DNA from: Terriglobales bacterium
Lineage (GTDB): Bacteria > Acidobacteriota > Terriglobia > Terriglobales > Acidobacteriaceae
Assembly (NCBI GenBank): GCA_025934735.1
Contig: JAICWP010000003.1
Span: forward strand, 186,001-250,000
Direction: 5' to 3'
Length of the DNA stretch: 64,000 bases
The notes beneath the pieces were generated by a model. That model made no database searches. It was not told the DNA's origin and saw nothing but the letters and a program-made list of their open reading frames with translations. Each line of letters begins with the position of its first letter. Positions within the stretch are counted from its first letter, which is position 1. This document shows, one piece after another, positions 25,238-34,915 of this stretch. Position numbers and translations under genes: made by a program.

Positions 25238-26596
25238 ATGTACTTTCTCTACACTCTGGGGCTGGCCCTCTGGCTCCTGCTGGGGACGCCCGTGTGGCTG
25301 CTGCAAATGCGCCGGGGCAAGCACCTCGCCGGCCTGCGTGCCCGCTTGGGAAGCGTCCCAGAGGCTCTTCGCCACTATCGCAAGCCGCCTATATTCTGGG
25401 TGCACGCCGTCTCGGTTGGCGAGGTGCTGGCGGTCAACGAACTCGTCATTCAGTTGCGGCTTCGTCATCCCCGCACCCGGATTGTGGTTTCCACTGTCAC
25501 CGACACCGGCCAGATGCTGGCCCGCCAGCGTTTCGGCCCGGAGAACGTCTTTTATTTTCCTCTCGATTTCAGCTTTGCTATTCGGCCTTATCTCGAAGCC
25601 CTGCGCCCTGTGCTGGTGGTCGTTGCGGAAACTGAGTTCTGGCCGAACTTCCTGCGCCTGGCCCGCCACAGCGGGGCCCGAATTGCGGTGGTCAACGCGC
25701 GCATTTCCGACCGCTCTTTCCCCGGCTACCAGCGCGTTCGCCGCTGGTTGACCCGCGTGCTGCAGAATGTTGACCTGCTGCTGGCGCAAACCGGGCAGGA
25801 CCGCGAGCGCCTTCTCGCCATTGGTGCGCCCGGGGACCGCGTGCACGTGGCCGGCAACCTGAAATTCGATGTTCCCCCGCCTTCTCCGCCTCCCATTGTT
25901 CAGCAGCTGCGCTCTGCTCTTGAACTGGCGGAAGCCGCGCCCGTCATTGTCGCCGGCAGCACCGTGGAAGGCGAAGAACCGCTGCTCCTGCGCGCCTTCG
26001 AAACGGTGCTTACCCGGCATCCACGAGCCGTAATGATCCTCGCCCCGCGGCACCCGGAGCGCTTCCAGCACGTAGCTGCCATGATTACCGACCTCGGTAT
26101 CCGTTTCTGGCGGCGCTCCGAGTGGCAGCCCTCGCGCTCCATCGCCGGGCGCGTCTTCCTGCTGGACACCATTGGCGAGTTGGCCGCGCTCTACGCCCTG
26201 GCCACCGTGGCTTTTGTCGGCGGCAGCCTGGTGGAGCGTGGCGGACACAACATCCTGGAAGCGGCGCAGTTCGGTGTTCCCGTGCTGGTCGGCCCGCACA
26301 CCGAAAATTTCCGCGACATGGTCAACCTATTTCGCGATGCCGGAGCCCTGCGCGTGGTGGGTCCCGCCGAACTTCCGCTAACCCTTACGGAACTGTCGGA
26401 GAATGCAGCTGAACGCGCGGCCATGGGCGAGCGGGCGCTGGACACGTTGCGCGCGCATCGCGGCGCCACCCAGCGCACACTGGAGGCGCTGGAAACGCTG
26501 CTCGCGGCCACGCCCGGGCAGGAACAAGCCGGCGCACCAAGTTGCGTTTCCGCAAGCGACCGCGAGCGTAACCCTTCTGCGGAGCCGCGGACGTGA
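25238..26596 (+). CDS. waaA: 3-deoxy-D-manno-octulosonic acid (Kdo) transferase
   Basis: The 452-residue GT-B enzyme has an N-terminal membrane-associated helix (YTLGLALWLLLGTPVWLL), then FWVHAVSVGEVLAVNEL, STVTDTG, VVAETEFWPN, VNARISDRSF, and in the C-terminal domain IVAGSTVEGEE, APRHPERF, FVGGSLVERGGHNILEAA and GPHTENF, all standard WaaA motifs with the catalytic Glu in the SVGE loop. It attaches Kdo to lipid IVA at the inner membrane. The last four bases overlap lpxK (GTGA), so both lipid A steps are co-translated. Confidence 0.95.
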   Translation: MYFLYTLGLALWLLLGTPVWLLQMRRGKHLAGLRARLGSVPEALRHYRKPPIFWVHAVSVGEVLAVNELVIQLRLRHPRTRIVVSTVTDTGQMLARQRFGPENVFYFPLDFSFAIRPYLEALRPVLVVVAETEFWPNFLRLARHSGARIAVVNARISDRSFPGYQRVRRWLTRVLQNVDLLLAQTGQDRERLLAIGAPGDRVHVAGNLKFDVPPPSPPPIVQQLRSALELAEAAPVIVAGSTVEGEEPLLLRAFETVLTRHPRAVMILAPRHPERFQHVAAMITDLGIRFWRRSEWQPSRSIAGRVFLLDTIGELAALYALATVAFVGGSLVERGGHNILEAAQFGVPVLVGPHTENFRDMVNLFRDAGALRVVGPAELPLTLTELSENAAERAAMGERALDTLRAHRGATQRTLEALETLLAATPGQEQAGAPSCVSASDRERNPSAEPRT

Positions 26597-27546
26597 GCTT
26601 GCTCTCAGCGCTGTTTGGAGCCGGCGTAAACGCTCGCAACGCCTTCTACGATCGAGGCACTTTGCGAGCCCGGCGCCTGCAGGGTCCGACCATCAGCGTC
26701 GGCAACCTCTCAGTCGGGGGCGCGGGAAAAACTCCCTTTGTGATTGTTATCGGCGAGTTGCTGCAGGCTCGCGGCATCGCTTTCGACGTCCTCTCCCGGG
26801 GCTACGGTCGTTCCTCGCGCGGCGTTGCCTTTGTCGATACGCAGGGCTCCCCCCGCGATTTCGGCGATGAACCTCTACTCATTGGCCGCCGGCTCGGCGT
26901 GCCCGTGATCATAGGCGAAGACCGCCATGCCGCGGGTCTGGCGGCCGAACAAAAGCTGGGCCCGCGCATGCACCTGCTTGACGATGGCTTCCAGCACCGC
27001 TCGCTGGCCCGCGATTTCGACATTGTTCTGGTCACTGGCGATGATTTGCATGACCGGCTTTTACCTGCCGGCCGCCTGCGCGAGCCGCTCGCCTCCCTGC
27101 GCCGCGCCGATGCCGTGGTGCTCTCCTCGGCCGTGAAGCCGGAGGACTTGCCGCTGGAAAAACAGCTAGTCTGGCGGACCAAGCGCGACATCGTGCTGCG
27201 CGAGCCGCCGCCCACCCCCGTTGCCTTCAGCGCCATCGCCCGCCCCAAGCAGTTTTTCCTCCAGCTGCGCTTTGCCGGCTGCGAACCCGCCGCCGAAGCC
27301 GCTTTCCGCGACCATCACGCCTACACGCAGTCTGACGTCCACGACCTGCTGCAATTGCGCGAGCGCTGCCAGGGCGGCGGATTCGTTACCACGGAGAAAG
27401 ACGCCATCAATCTGGGCGAATTGAAGTCGCAGCTGCAGCCTTTGGCTGTGGTCCCGGTGAAAATGGAACTGGTGGACGCCACCGCCGCGCTCGACCGCAT
27501 GCTTGCCGTCATCGCCGAGCGGCGCTCGAGGGTCCAGATCGACTGA
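26593..27546 (+). CDS. lpxK: Tetraacyldisaccharide 4'-kinase LpxK
   Basis: GTG start overlapping the stop of waaA. The 317-residue protein has the LpxK P-loop SVGNLSVGGAGKTPFV (Walker A), VLSRGYGR, GDEPLLIGRR, ILL-type LLDDGFQHRSLARD (DDGFQH), PAGRLREPL and TTEKDAINL. It phosphorylates the 4' position of the tetraacyl disaccharide to give lipid IVA. Together with waaA it shows that the host makes Kdo-lipid A. Confidence 0.95.
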   Translation: MSLLSALFGAGVNARNAFYDRGTLRARRLQGPTISVGNLSVGGAGKTPFVIVIGELLQARGIAFDVLSRGYGRSSRGVAFVDTQGSPRDFGDEPLLIGRRLGVPVIIGEDRHAAGLAAEQKLGPRMHLLDDGFQHRSLARDFDIVLVTGDDLHDRLLPAGRLREPLASLRRADAVVLSSAVKPEDLPLEKQLVWRTKRDIVLREPPPTPVAFSAIARPKQFFLQLRFAGCEPAAEAAFRDHHAYTQSDVHDLLQLRERCQGGGFVTTEKDAINLGELKSQLQPLAVVPVKMELVDATAALDRMLAVIAERRSRVQID

Positions 27547-27647
27547 AACAGCTTTCAGCACAGAGACACAGAGGCACGGAGAAGGTCAAAGATCTTGCGG
27601 CAGATTTTCTCCGCATCTCGGTGCCTCGACAGCGAAAAGGGTCTTCG
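27547..27647. repeat. Dispersed intergenic repeat, family A, between convergent genes
   Basis: The sequence agcacagagacacagaggca plus cggaga (27558-27585) is followed by a partly complementary arm ttctccgcatctcggtgcct (27608-27627). The pair can form an imperfect hairpin between lpxK and the convergent hydrolase gene and could act as a terminator. It is the best copy of repeat family A in the window. Confidence 0.6.
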
Positions 27648-28706
27648 TTAGAACGCATTCCTCACAAATTTGGCGAGGTAATACGCGTCCAGATATTTGA
27701 AGGGAAACTCACCACAGCTGTAATGGCCGCAGGGCAAAACGGAAACTTCGTGCGCCAGCCCGCGCCGTTGGCACTCGGCGATGAACTGCCGCGAAAACTC
27801 CGGCAGGAAAGTCAGATCATATTTGGCGTACACCACCAGCGAACGTTTGGGATAGCGCTCAAACTGATCGAAGTAGGACATGGGGCTGATCGCCAGCCAA
27901 GCCTGCCGCAGCCGCTCCAGGTCAATCTGCCCGCCAATGCCGGTGCGGACGTGGCGCGTGGACTGGCCCGTCCACACCACGTCGGCGAAATACGTGGAGG
28001 CATGGTTAAAGGCGCAGACGCTCAGGCGCCGCTCGTGGGCAGCGGTAATAAAGGCATAGCAGGAGCCCAGGCTGGTCCCCACGATTCCGAATCGACGGTA
28101 CCCCTGGATTTGCAGCCAATCCAGGCAGCAGCGCGCGTCAATCACCGCCTGGCGCGCGGCATCAATGGTGCGCCCGATATTGGCGGAAACAGCGTAGTCA
28201 GCCCGCTCGATTTCCGGCGGCTTACGCAAATCGTGGTAGGGCAAGCTGAGCCGCAGCGTCGCCACTCCCAGGAAACTAAAAATGCGGCAAAGGGCATTGT
28301 GGCTCTCCGCGTCCGCATTCCACTGCGGCAACACAACCACCGCGCGGTCGCTTTGGGCCGGGAACCAGCGCGCGTGCGCGACATTATTCTCGAGGTAGGG
28401 AGTGACGACTGGTGAAGTGAACCGGAGAAACGTTGCCGCCTGACGGTCTGCGGCTGATCGCGGCTCGCACTCCAATCGGAAATCGTTGGGCGTGCGATAG
28501 GAGAAAAAATCATCGCTGTTGGCCAGGATGTGGCGATTGAGATCACCCAGAAGCTGTTCCGGATTGCCATCCGTGCAGCCGTTTCGGCAGGGCCAGCCCC
28601 GGGTCCACTCCACTCCCCAATCCAGCGGCCGCACCACCCGGTTGTTGTCGCGGGCATTGAGCCGGGTCTCCCAGCCGTACATCCATTGAGCGTAGGGGTG
28701 GGGCAC
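27648..28706 (-). CDS. Alpha/beta-hydrolase-fold protein
   Basis: The 352-residue protein shows an alpha/beta hydrolase pattern: VVVLPQWNADAESHNALCR near the oxyanion strand, the nucleophile elbow GIVGTSLGSCYA (G-T-S-L-G), and a late SVLPCGHYSCGEFPF with the candidate catalytic His. The acid may be the Asp in VVYAKYDLTF. There is no signal peptide, so it is probably cytoplasmic. The N-terminal 110 residues (Trp/Arg-rich) are not typical of small esterases. Substrate unknown. Confidence 0.7.
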   Translation of the reverse strand: MPHPYAQWMYGWETRLNARDNNRVVRPLDWGVEWTRGWPCRNGCTDGNPEQLLGDLNRHILANSDDFFSYRTPNDFRLECEPRSAADRQAATFLRFTSPVVTPYLENNVAHARWFPAQSDRAVVVLPQWNADAESHNALCRIFSFLGVATLRLSLPYHDLRKPPEIERADYAVSANIGRTIDAARQAVIDARCCLDWLQIQGYRRFGIVGTSLGSCYAFITAAHERRLSVCAFNHASTYFADVVWTGQSTRHVRTGIGGQIDLERLRQAWLAISPMSYFDQFERYPKRSLVVYAKYDLTFLPEFSRQFIAECQRRGLAHEVSVLPCGHYSCGEFPFKYLDAYYLAKFVRNAF

Positions 28707-28769
28707 GAAGTCTAAGGTACAGCAATCAGCACTCAGGGGTCAGCACCCAGCCGGAAGCGATGCTGAGTC

Positions 28770-29900
28770 TTATTCCACGTACTTCCTGGGCACGCGCTTG
28801 GAAATGCTGCACAGCACCTCGTAAGGGGTTGCTTCCGCTAAGTTCGCGTGGTCCCAGGCAGTAATGCGCAGGCCGCCGTTCGCCCCGATCAGGATGACCT
28901 CATCGCCCACCTGCACGCCGGGAACGTCGGTCATATCCACCAGCGTGAGGTCCATTGAAATGCGGCCCACCATGGGCGCGCAGGCGCCGCGCACAATCAC
29001 CTGCCCGCGCGAGGAAAGCCGCCGACTCAAACCGTCGGCGTACCCTACGGGCAGCACCGCGATGCGCGAACGCCGGCGGGTGACGAAGGCCCCGTTGTAG
29101 CCCAGCGCGCTTCCCGCCGCGAGTTCACGCAAGGAGATCACCCGCGCCTTCCAGGAAAGCACCGGCTCCACCCCCGGCGGTTCTATCGCTGCCTTTCCGG
29201 CAAAGGGCAGATAGTATCCGTAAAGCGAAATGCCGGGCCGCACTAGGTTTTTCCGTGCCTGGGGGAGCATGACCAGGGCGGCGCTGTTGGCGGCGTGAAA
29301 ATACTTCGGCGAGAAGCCCTCGCGCTTCACTAGGGCAACCGCTTTGTCAAAGCCGGCTAGCTGTTGCTGAACGTCAGCCGCGCCCACCACCTCCGCCGAA
29401 GCCAAGTGCGTAAAGACGCCTTCCAGGCAAAGATGATCGGCGGCGCGCAGCTGCGCCAGCAACGCCGGAAGCTCATCCACCCCCGCCCCCAAGCGCCCCA
29501 TGCCCGTATCCACTTTCAAGTGAACGGAAAATGTACCCGGCAGCTTCGCCGCAGCCTGCTGCAGGCATTCGATGTGCCACGGCTGCCAGATTGCAGGCGT
29601 GAGCTGGCCGCGAACCACGTCCTCCTCATCGCCCTGCCAGAAGCCGGTCATGAGCAAGATGCGGCCCTGGATGCCCGCTTTCCGCAAATCCAGTCCCTCG
29701 CTGGTGGAAGTCACCCCAAGCCAGCGCGCGCCTTCAGCTTCCAATGCGCGGGCGCACTCCCTCGCCCCGTGGCCATAGGCGTCAGCCTTCACCACCGCGC
29801 AGATCTCGACTTCCTTGCCCACAAGCTGCCGCAGGACACGATAATTGCGCCGCAATGCCCCAAGCGACACCTCTGCCCAGTTGGGCCGCGCGTTCTGCAT
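28770..29900 (-). CDS. alr: Alanine racemase
   Basis: The 376-residue fold-III PLP enzyme starts with NWAEVSLGALRRNYRVLRQ and has AVVKADAYGHGA with the PLP lysine (about residue 38), FTHLASAEVVG, HAANSAALV, RPGISLYGYY, GYNGAFVTRR with the usual catalytic-Tyr region, and VGRISMDLTLVDMTD near the C-terminus. It interconverts L- and D-alanine to supply peptidoglycan precursors in the cytoplasm. Length is standard. Confidence 0.95.
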   Translation of the reverse strand: MQNARPNWAEVSLGALRRNYRVLRQLVGKEVEICAVVKADAYGHGARECARALEAEGARWLGVTSTSEGLDLRKAGIQGRILLMTGFWQGDEEDVVRGQLTPAIWQPWHIECLQQAAAKLPGTFSVHLKVDTGMGRLGAGVDELPALLAQLRAADHLCLEGVFTHLASAEVVGAADVQQQLAGFDKAVALVKREGFSPKYFHAANSAALVMLPQARKNLVRPGISLYGYYLPFAGKAAIEPPGVEPVLSWKARVISLRELAAGSALGYNGAFVTRRRSRIAVLPVGYADGLSRRLSSRGQVIVRGACAPMVGRISMDLTLVDMTDVPGVQVGDEVILIGANGGLRITAWDHANLAEATPYEVLCSISKRVPRKYVE

Positions 29901-30054
29901 GGTAATTCTTCGGGTGATTTCCGCCCGCGATTATACGGCAGGCAGAATCACACCGCCTCGTGACCCGAGTCATGGCGAACCGCCGCAGCTTGCGCCATGC
30001 TGAGGCTGCAAAACAAGCTTCAGCCGCAATGGCCTCTTGCCGGGAGAGAGCTCT

Positions 30055-30449
30055 ATGACCAGAGCGCATGCACACAGCAGACCTGCGGTGCTGGTGGTTG
30101 ATGATGACACGGCTGTTAGCACGACCTTGATGTGGGTGCTTCGCCAGAACGGCTATCGCAGCACCGTGGCCTGCACCCACGCCGAGGCCCTCCGGAGTTG
30201 CGCTAAACAGGTCCCCGATTTGGCCCTGATTGAAATGAACCTGCCCGACGCTCTGGGCATCCAAGCCGCCCGCGAGTTGCACCGCCTTCTTCCCGCGTGC
30301 AAATTGCTTTGATGTCCAGCGATCCGGAAGCCGGCGAAAGCTTTCGTCAGGCGCAGGCAGCCGGGCTCGAGGGGGCGCTTATTCCCAAGCCCATCCCGGT
30401 CGAAGAATTGTTGCAGCGGGTCAAAGAAGCACTGGCGCAGCCGGCATGA
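30055..30449 (+). pseudogene. Response-regulator receiver domain split by a one-base frameshift
   Basis: The ATG is preceded by GGGAGAGAG. The first frame encodes VLVVDDDTAV (acidic pocket) through the helices to HRLLPACKLL, then stops at TGA (30310-30312). The frame then continues at an overlapping ATG (30312) with MSSDPEAGESFRQAQAAG and IPKPIPVEELL, that is beta4-S through the conserved K-P of a receiver, to a stop at 30449. One extra T in the TTT run at 30308-30310 would restore KLLLMSSD. At the phospho-acceptor position the sequence reads DLALIEMNLPD, so Glu replaces Asp. A real mutation, a sequencing error and recoding are all possible. No output domain follows. Confidence 0.75.
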
Positions 30450-30480
30450 ACGCTTGTCGGCCGGTTGTGGTGGAGGCTGC

Positions 30481-30825
30481 ATGCCCTGGTTCTCGCGCAC
30501 GCCTGATCGCCGGATTTCCCCCAGATTTCGCGCCGAAATTCCCGTGATTGTCAGCCTGGTGGGGGATAAACAGATCGCGTCCATGCGCACTTTGGCCGGC
30601 GGTATTTCCGAAGGCGGCCTCAGCCTCTTCCCTCTCCCAAACGTGGTCGTGGGGGATACGGTTTCGCTGGAAATTCACCTTCCCACGGGGCGCGAGGCTC
30701 TCTGGCTGAACGCTATCGTGCGGCACAATGCCGCACATTGTGGATTGGAGTTCAGTTACGTCAGCCCGGAGCAGCGGAAGCTTATTGACCATTACTGCAG
30801 GTTGCAGCCTTACGAAAAAAATTAG
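30481..30825 (+). CDS. PilZ-domain protein (c-di-GMP-binding type)
   Basis: An ATG with GGAGG upstream (30470s) gives 114 residues. The domain begins with the basic motif RTPDRRISPRFRAEIPVIVS, matching the PilZ R-R-x-x-x-R region, and continues with LAGGISEGGLSLFPLP, aligning with the D/N-x-S-x-x-G motif, but the acidic first residue is Gly here. It lies 31 bases after the split receiver gene. It probably binds c-di-GMP or is a degenerate PilZ; the missing D/N weakens the former. Confidence 0.75.
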   Translation: MPWFSRTPDRRISPRFRAEIPVIVSLVGDKQIASMRTLAGGISEGGLSLFPLPNVVVGDTVSLEIHLPTGREALWLNAIVRHNAAHCGLEFSYVSPEQRKLIDHYCRLQPYEKN

Positions 30826-30860
30826 CGGTAGGTCCGCACGCTTGGCGAACTTCCAATTCA

Positions 30861-30893
30861 GTCTTCCTGAGCGGAGTCGAAGAACCCCCAGAG
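30861..30893 (+). repeat. Dispersed intergenic repeat, family B
   Basis: The word cttcctgagcggagtcgaag with trailing aacccc, upstream of the transhydrogenase genes, recurs in part at 38299-38362 (cattctgagcggag and gcggagtcgaagaacccct). Similar words are common between genes in several bacterial genomes (general recollection, not checked here). Confidence 0.5.
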
Positions 30894-30961
30894 CACTAAT
30901 TCTTCTTTTTCGTTAAACTGAATAGCTGTCCTCATTCATTCTTCGGAGGAAACAGGCCCTC

Positions 30962-32140
30962 GTGATTATTGGAGTGCCGAAGGAAAGCTATCCCGGGGAA
31001 CGACGGGTTGGGCTGGTGCCGCTGGTCGTCCCCATACTCACCAAAGCTGGATTCGAGGTACTGGTGGAACACGGCGCCGGCGAACAGGCCGGCTACCCCG
31101 ATGCGCACTATGCGGAGAAGGGCGCGCGCATTGTTCCCGAACGCGCTGACGTGTTCCGCGAAGCCGACATCGTAGTTCAGATCCTCTGCTATGGGTCCAA
31201 TGACGTTACCGGCCATGCCGACCTGCCGCTTATGCGCCGTGGCCAGGTGCTCATTGGGTTTCTGCGGCCCTTTGGCTCCGCCGAAGTGCTGCAGGAGATC
31301 GCCGGCCGCGGCGTCACCTCCTTCAGCGTGGAACTGATTCCGCGCACCACCCGCGCGCAGAGCATGGATGCGCTTTCCTCCATGGCCACGATTTGCGGCT
31401 ACAAGGCGGTGCTGGTGGCCGCTGACCGGCTGCCGCGGCTGTTCCCCATGCTGACCACGGCGGCGGGCACGATCACTCCGGCGCGTGTTCTGGTGATTGG
31501 CGCCGGCGTTGCGGGACTGCAGGCCATCGCCACCGCCCGCCGTTTGGGTGCTGTCACCTCGGCATACGACCTTCGCCCCGCCGCCAAGGAGCAGGTACAG
31601 AGCCTGGGCGGCCGCTTCGTGGAATTGCCGGTGGAAGCCAAGGACGCCCAGGACGAGCGCGGCTATGCCCGCGCCCAGGACGAAACCTTTTACCAGCGCC
31701 AGCGCGAGCTGCTGGGCCGGGTGGTACGGGAAAGCGACATTGTGATCACCGCTGCCGTCATACCGGGCAAGAAATCGCCCGTGCTGGTTACCCGCGAGAT
31801 GGTGGATGGCATGGCGCCCGGCTCGGTCATCCTCGATTTGGCCGCCGAGCGCGGCGGCAACTGCGAGCTGACCCGCACCGGCGAGACCGTTATCGAGCAC
31901 GGCGTGACCATCATTGGCGCTATCAACTTCGCCAGCGGCGTTCCCTACCACGCCAGCCAGATGTATGCCCGCAACCTCACCGCATTCGTGCAATACCTGG
32001 TGAAAGATGGCAAGCTGCAGCTCAACCAGGAAGACGAAATCATTCGCGATACGCTCGTCACTCACGCCGGCGAAATCGCCAACCAACGGGTGCGCGACTT
32101 CTTTTCCCTGCCGCAAATGGCGACCCGCAGCGCCTCATGA
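30962..32140 (+). CDS. pntAa: NAD(P) transhydrogenase, subunit alpha part 1 (soluble domain I)
   Basis: GTG start with a GGAGGA about 13 bases upstream. The 392-residue protein opens MIIGVPKESYPGERRVGLVP, the alanine-dehydrogenase/transhydrogenase N-terminal motif, and has the Rossmann loop VLVIGAGVAGLQAIATARRLGA, the ITAAVIPGKKSP stretch and the C-terminal INFASGVPYHASQMY. It is domain I (NAD(H) binding) of proton-translocating transhydrogenase. It lacks the domain II membrane helices, which are encoded by the next two genes, giving the three-subunit form. Confidence 0.93.
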   Translation: MIIGVPKESYPGERRVGLVPLVVPILTKAGFEVLVEHGAGEQAGYPDAHYAEKGARIVPERADVFREADIVVQILCYGSNDVTGHADLPLMRRGQVLIGFLRPFGSAEVLQEIAGRGVTSFSVELIPRTTRAQSMDALSSMATICGYKAVLVAADRLPRLFPMLTTAAGTITPARVLVIGAGVAGLQAIATARRLGAVTSAYDLRPAAKEQVQSLGGRFVELPVEAKDAQDERGYARAQDETFYQRQRELLGRVVRESDIVITAAVIPGKKSPVLVTREMVDGMAPGSVILDLAAERGGNCELTRTGETVIEHGVTIIGAINFASGVPYHASQMYARNLTAFVQYLVKDGKLQLNQEDEIIRDTLVTHAGEIANQRVRDFFSLPQMATRSAS

Positions 32141-32191
32141 GCGCTCAGCTGGCCCACTCCGCGGCGCAAGCATTCCGATTCGGGAGGCACC

Positions 32192-32487
32192 ATGTCCTCA
32201 GTTCTGATTAATTCGTTATTTATCTTCATGCTGGCGGGCTTCATCGGATTCGAAGTGATCCGGCGCATCTCGCCCCTGCTGCACACTCCGCTCATGTCGC
32301 TCACCAACGCTTTGGACGCTATAGCCGTGGTCGGCGCCATCATCTTGGTGGGCGAGCACAAGAGCAACTTCTCCGCCCTGCTGGGCACGCTGGCCGTGAT
32401 CGCCGCCATGAGCAACGTGGTGGGCGGATTCCTGATCACCGACCGCATGCTCAGAATGTTCAAGAGCAGCCAGCCTACGAAGAAACC

Positions 32488-32491
<4 letters not shown>
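32192..32491 (+). CDS. pntAb: NAD(P) transhydrogenase, subunit alpha part 2 (membrane helices)
   Basis: The 99-residue membrane protein has three to four hydrophobic helices (LFIFMLAGFIGFEVI, ALDAIAVVGAIILVG, LLGTLAVIAAMSNVVGGF), the pattern of PntAb with the TPLMSLTNALDAI loop. It is the membrane part of the alpha subunit that E. coli fuses to domain I. Its stop overlaps the pntB start (ATGA). GGGAGG lies upstream of the start. Confidence 0.93.
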
Positions 32492-33891
<1,400 letters not shown>

Positions 33892-33956
33892 ACCAAATTT
33901 AAGGAATGCCCTCGCTCAAGTGACGGTTGAGAAAATTTGAATGCGACAGGAAGTAT

Positions 33957-34835
33957 TTAGCCCTTCATCTCCGGCCCCTGCGCCTGCCCACTGCCGGTGA
34001 GCAGAACATTATCAATGAGCCGCGTGGTGCCGAACTGGGCCGCCACCGCCACCAGCGCGCCGCTGGTTATGTCGGCCACGGGTTCAAGCGTCTCCGAATT
34101 CACCACTTCGAAATACTCCAGCTTCGCCGACGGCTGCTCGCGGATTACTTCTTCGCCGGCGCGAATCAACTCGGCCGCCCGGCGCTCTCCGCGGTCGGCC
34201 AGTGTCTGCACCCGCATCAGCGCCCGATACAGGACCACTGCCTGCTTGCGCTGTTCCGGCGTGAGATAGACGTTCCGCGAGCTCATGGCGAGGCCATCCT
34301 GCTCGCGCACAATGGGTGCTACCACAATCTGAATATCGAAATTCAGATCGCGGACCATCTTGCGGATGATAGCGGCCTGCGCGGCGTCCTTCTGCCCAAA
34401 AAATGCCACATCAGGCTCGACGATGTGGAACAGCTTGGCCACCACCGTGGTTACGCCGCGAAAGTGGCCGGGGCGAGATCGCCCGCATAGCCGCTCGCTC
34501 AACCCTTCTACTGTTACATAACTGCTGCGGCCGGAATCGTACATTTCCTCCTCACTGGGCGCAAAGCCCAGGTCCACACGCTCCTGGTTGAGCAGCGCGA
34601 GGTCCTTCTCCAAATCGCGGGGATAGCGGCTGAAGTCCTCTTTGGGACCGAACTGCAGCGGGTTAACGAAAATGGAAACGGCCGCCACGTCGCAAGTGGC
34701 GCGCGCTGCCCGCACCAGGGAGAGGTGTCCGGCGTGCAGCGCGCCCATGGTTGGTACCAGCCCCAGGCGCCGCCCGGCCCGCCTTACTTCGCGGCAGGCG
34801 GCCTGCATCTCGTCAATCGTGGTGAGAACGCGCAT
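33957..34835 (-). CDS. panC: Pantothenate synthetase
   Basis: The 292-residue enzyme has LVPTMGALHAGHLSLVRAA (HIGH-type motif), VSIFVNPLQFGPKEDFSRYPR, GLSERLCGRSRPGHFRGVTTVV, PDVAFFGQKDAAQAAIIRKMV, and VREQDGLAMSSRN (KMSKS-like). It condenses pantoate with beta-alanine using ATP. It follows panB after 80 bases, giving the classic pantothenate pair. All family landmarks are intact. Confidence 0.96.
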   Translation of the reverse strand: MRVLTTIDEMQAACREVRRAGRRLGLVPTMGALHAGHLSLVRAARATCDVAAVSIFVNPLQFGPKEDFSRYPRDLEKDLALLNQERVDLGFAPSEEEMYDSGRSSYVTVEGLSERLCGRSRPGHFRGVTTVVAKLFHIVEPDVAFFGQKDAAQAAIIRKMVRDLNFDIQIVVAPIVREQDGLAMSSRNVYLTPEQRKQAVVLYRALMRVQTLADRGERRAAELIRAGEEVIREQPSAKLEYFEVVNSETLEPVADITSGALVAVAAQFGTTRLIDNVLLTGSGQAQGPEMKG

Positions 34836-34915
34836 TGATAAGCTGACTGGCTGCCTGGCTTAGAGCCAAAGACGTAGCAGCTACTTAGCCAGTCAGCCGG
34901 AAAGCAGCCAGCTTC
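34836..34915. repeat. Inverted repeat in panB-panC spacer, repeat family C
   Basis: GCTGACTGGCT (34842-34852) is the exact reverse complement of AGCCAGTCAGC (34887-34897), with further agcagctacttagcc/aaagcagccagctt similarity. A related AGCTAGCCAG-rich sequence fills 37437-37503. The hairpin could adjust the relative expression of panC. Confidence 0.55.

Noticed and set aside
28725-28760. Short tandem-like words (tcagcactcaggggtcagcac)
   Set aside because: Only two imperfect units in the spacer between the hydrolase and alr genes; could be part of a dispersed family but not supported within this window.
30932-32116. Open frame antisense to pntAa
   Set aside because: pntAa is intact with all motifs and couples to pntAb and pntB; the antisense product is Gly/Ala/His-rich without a family.
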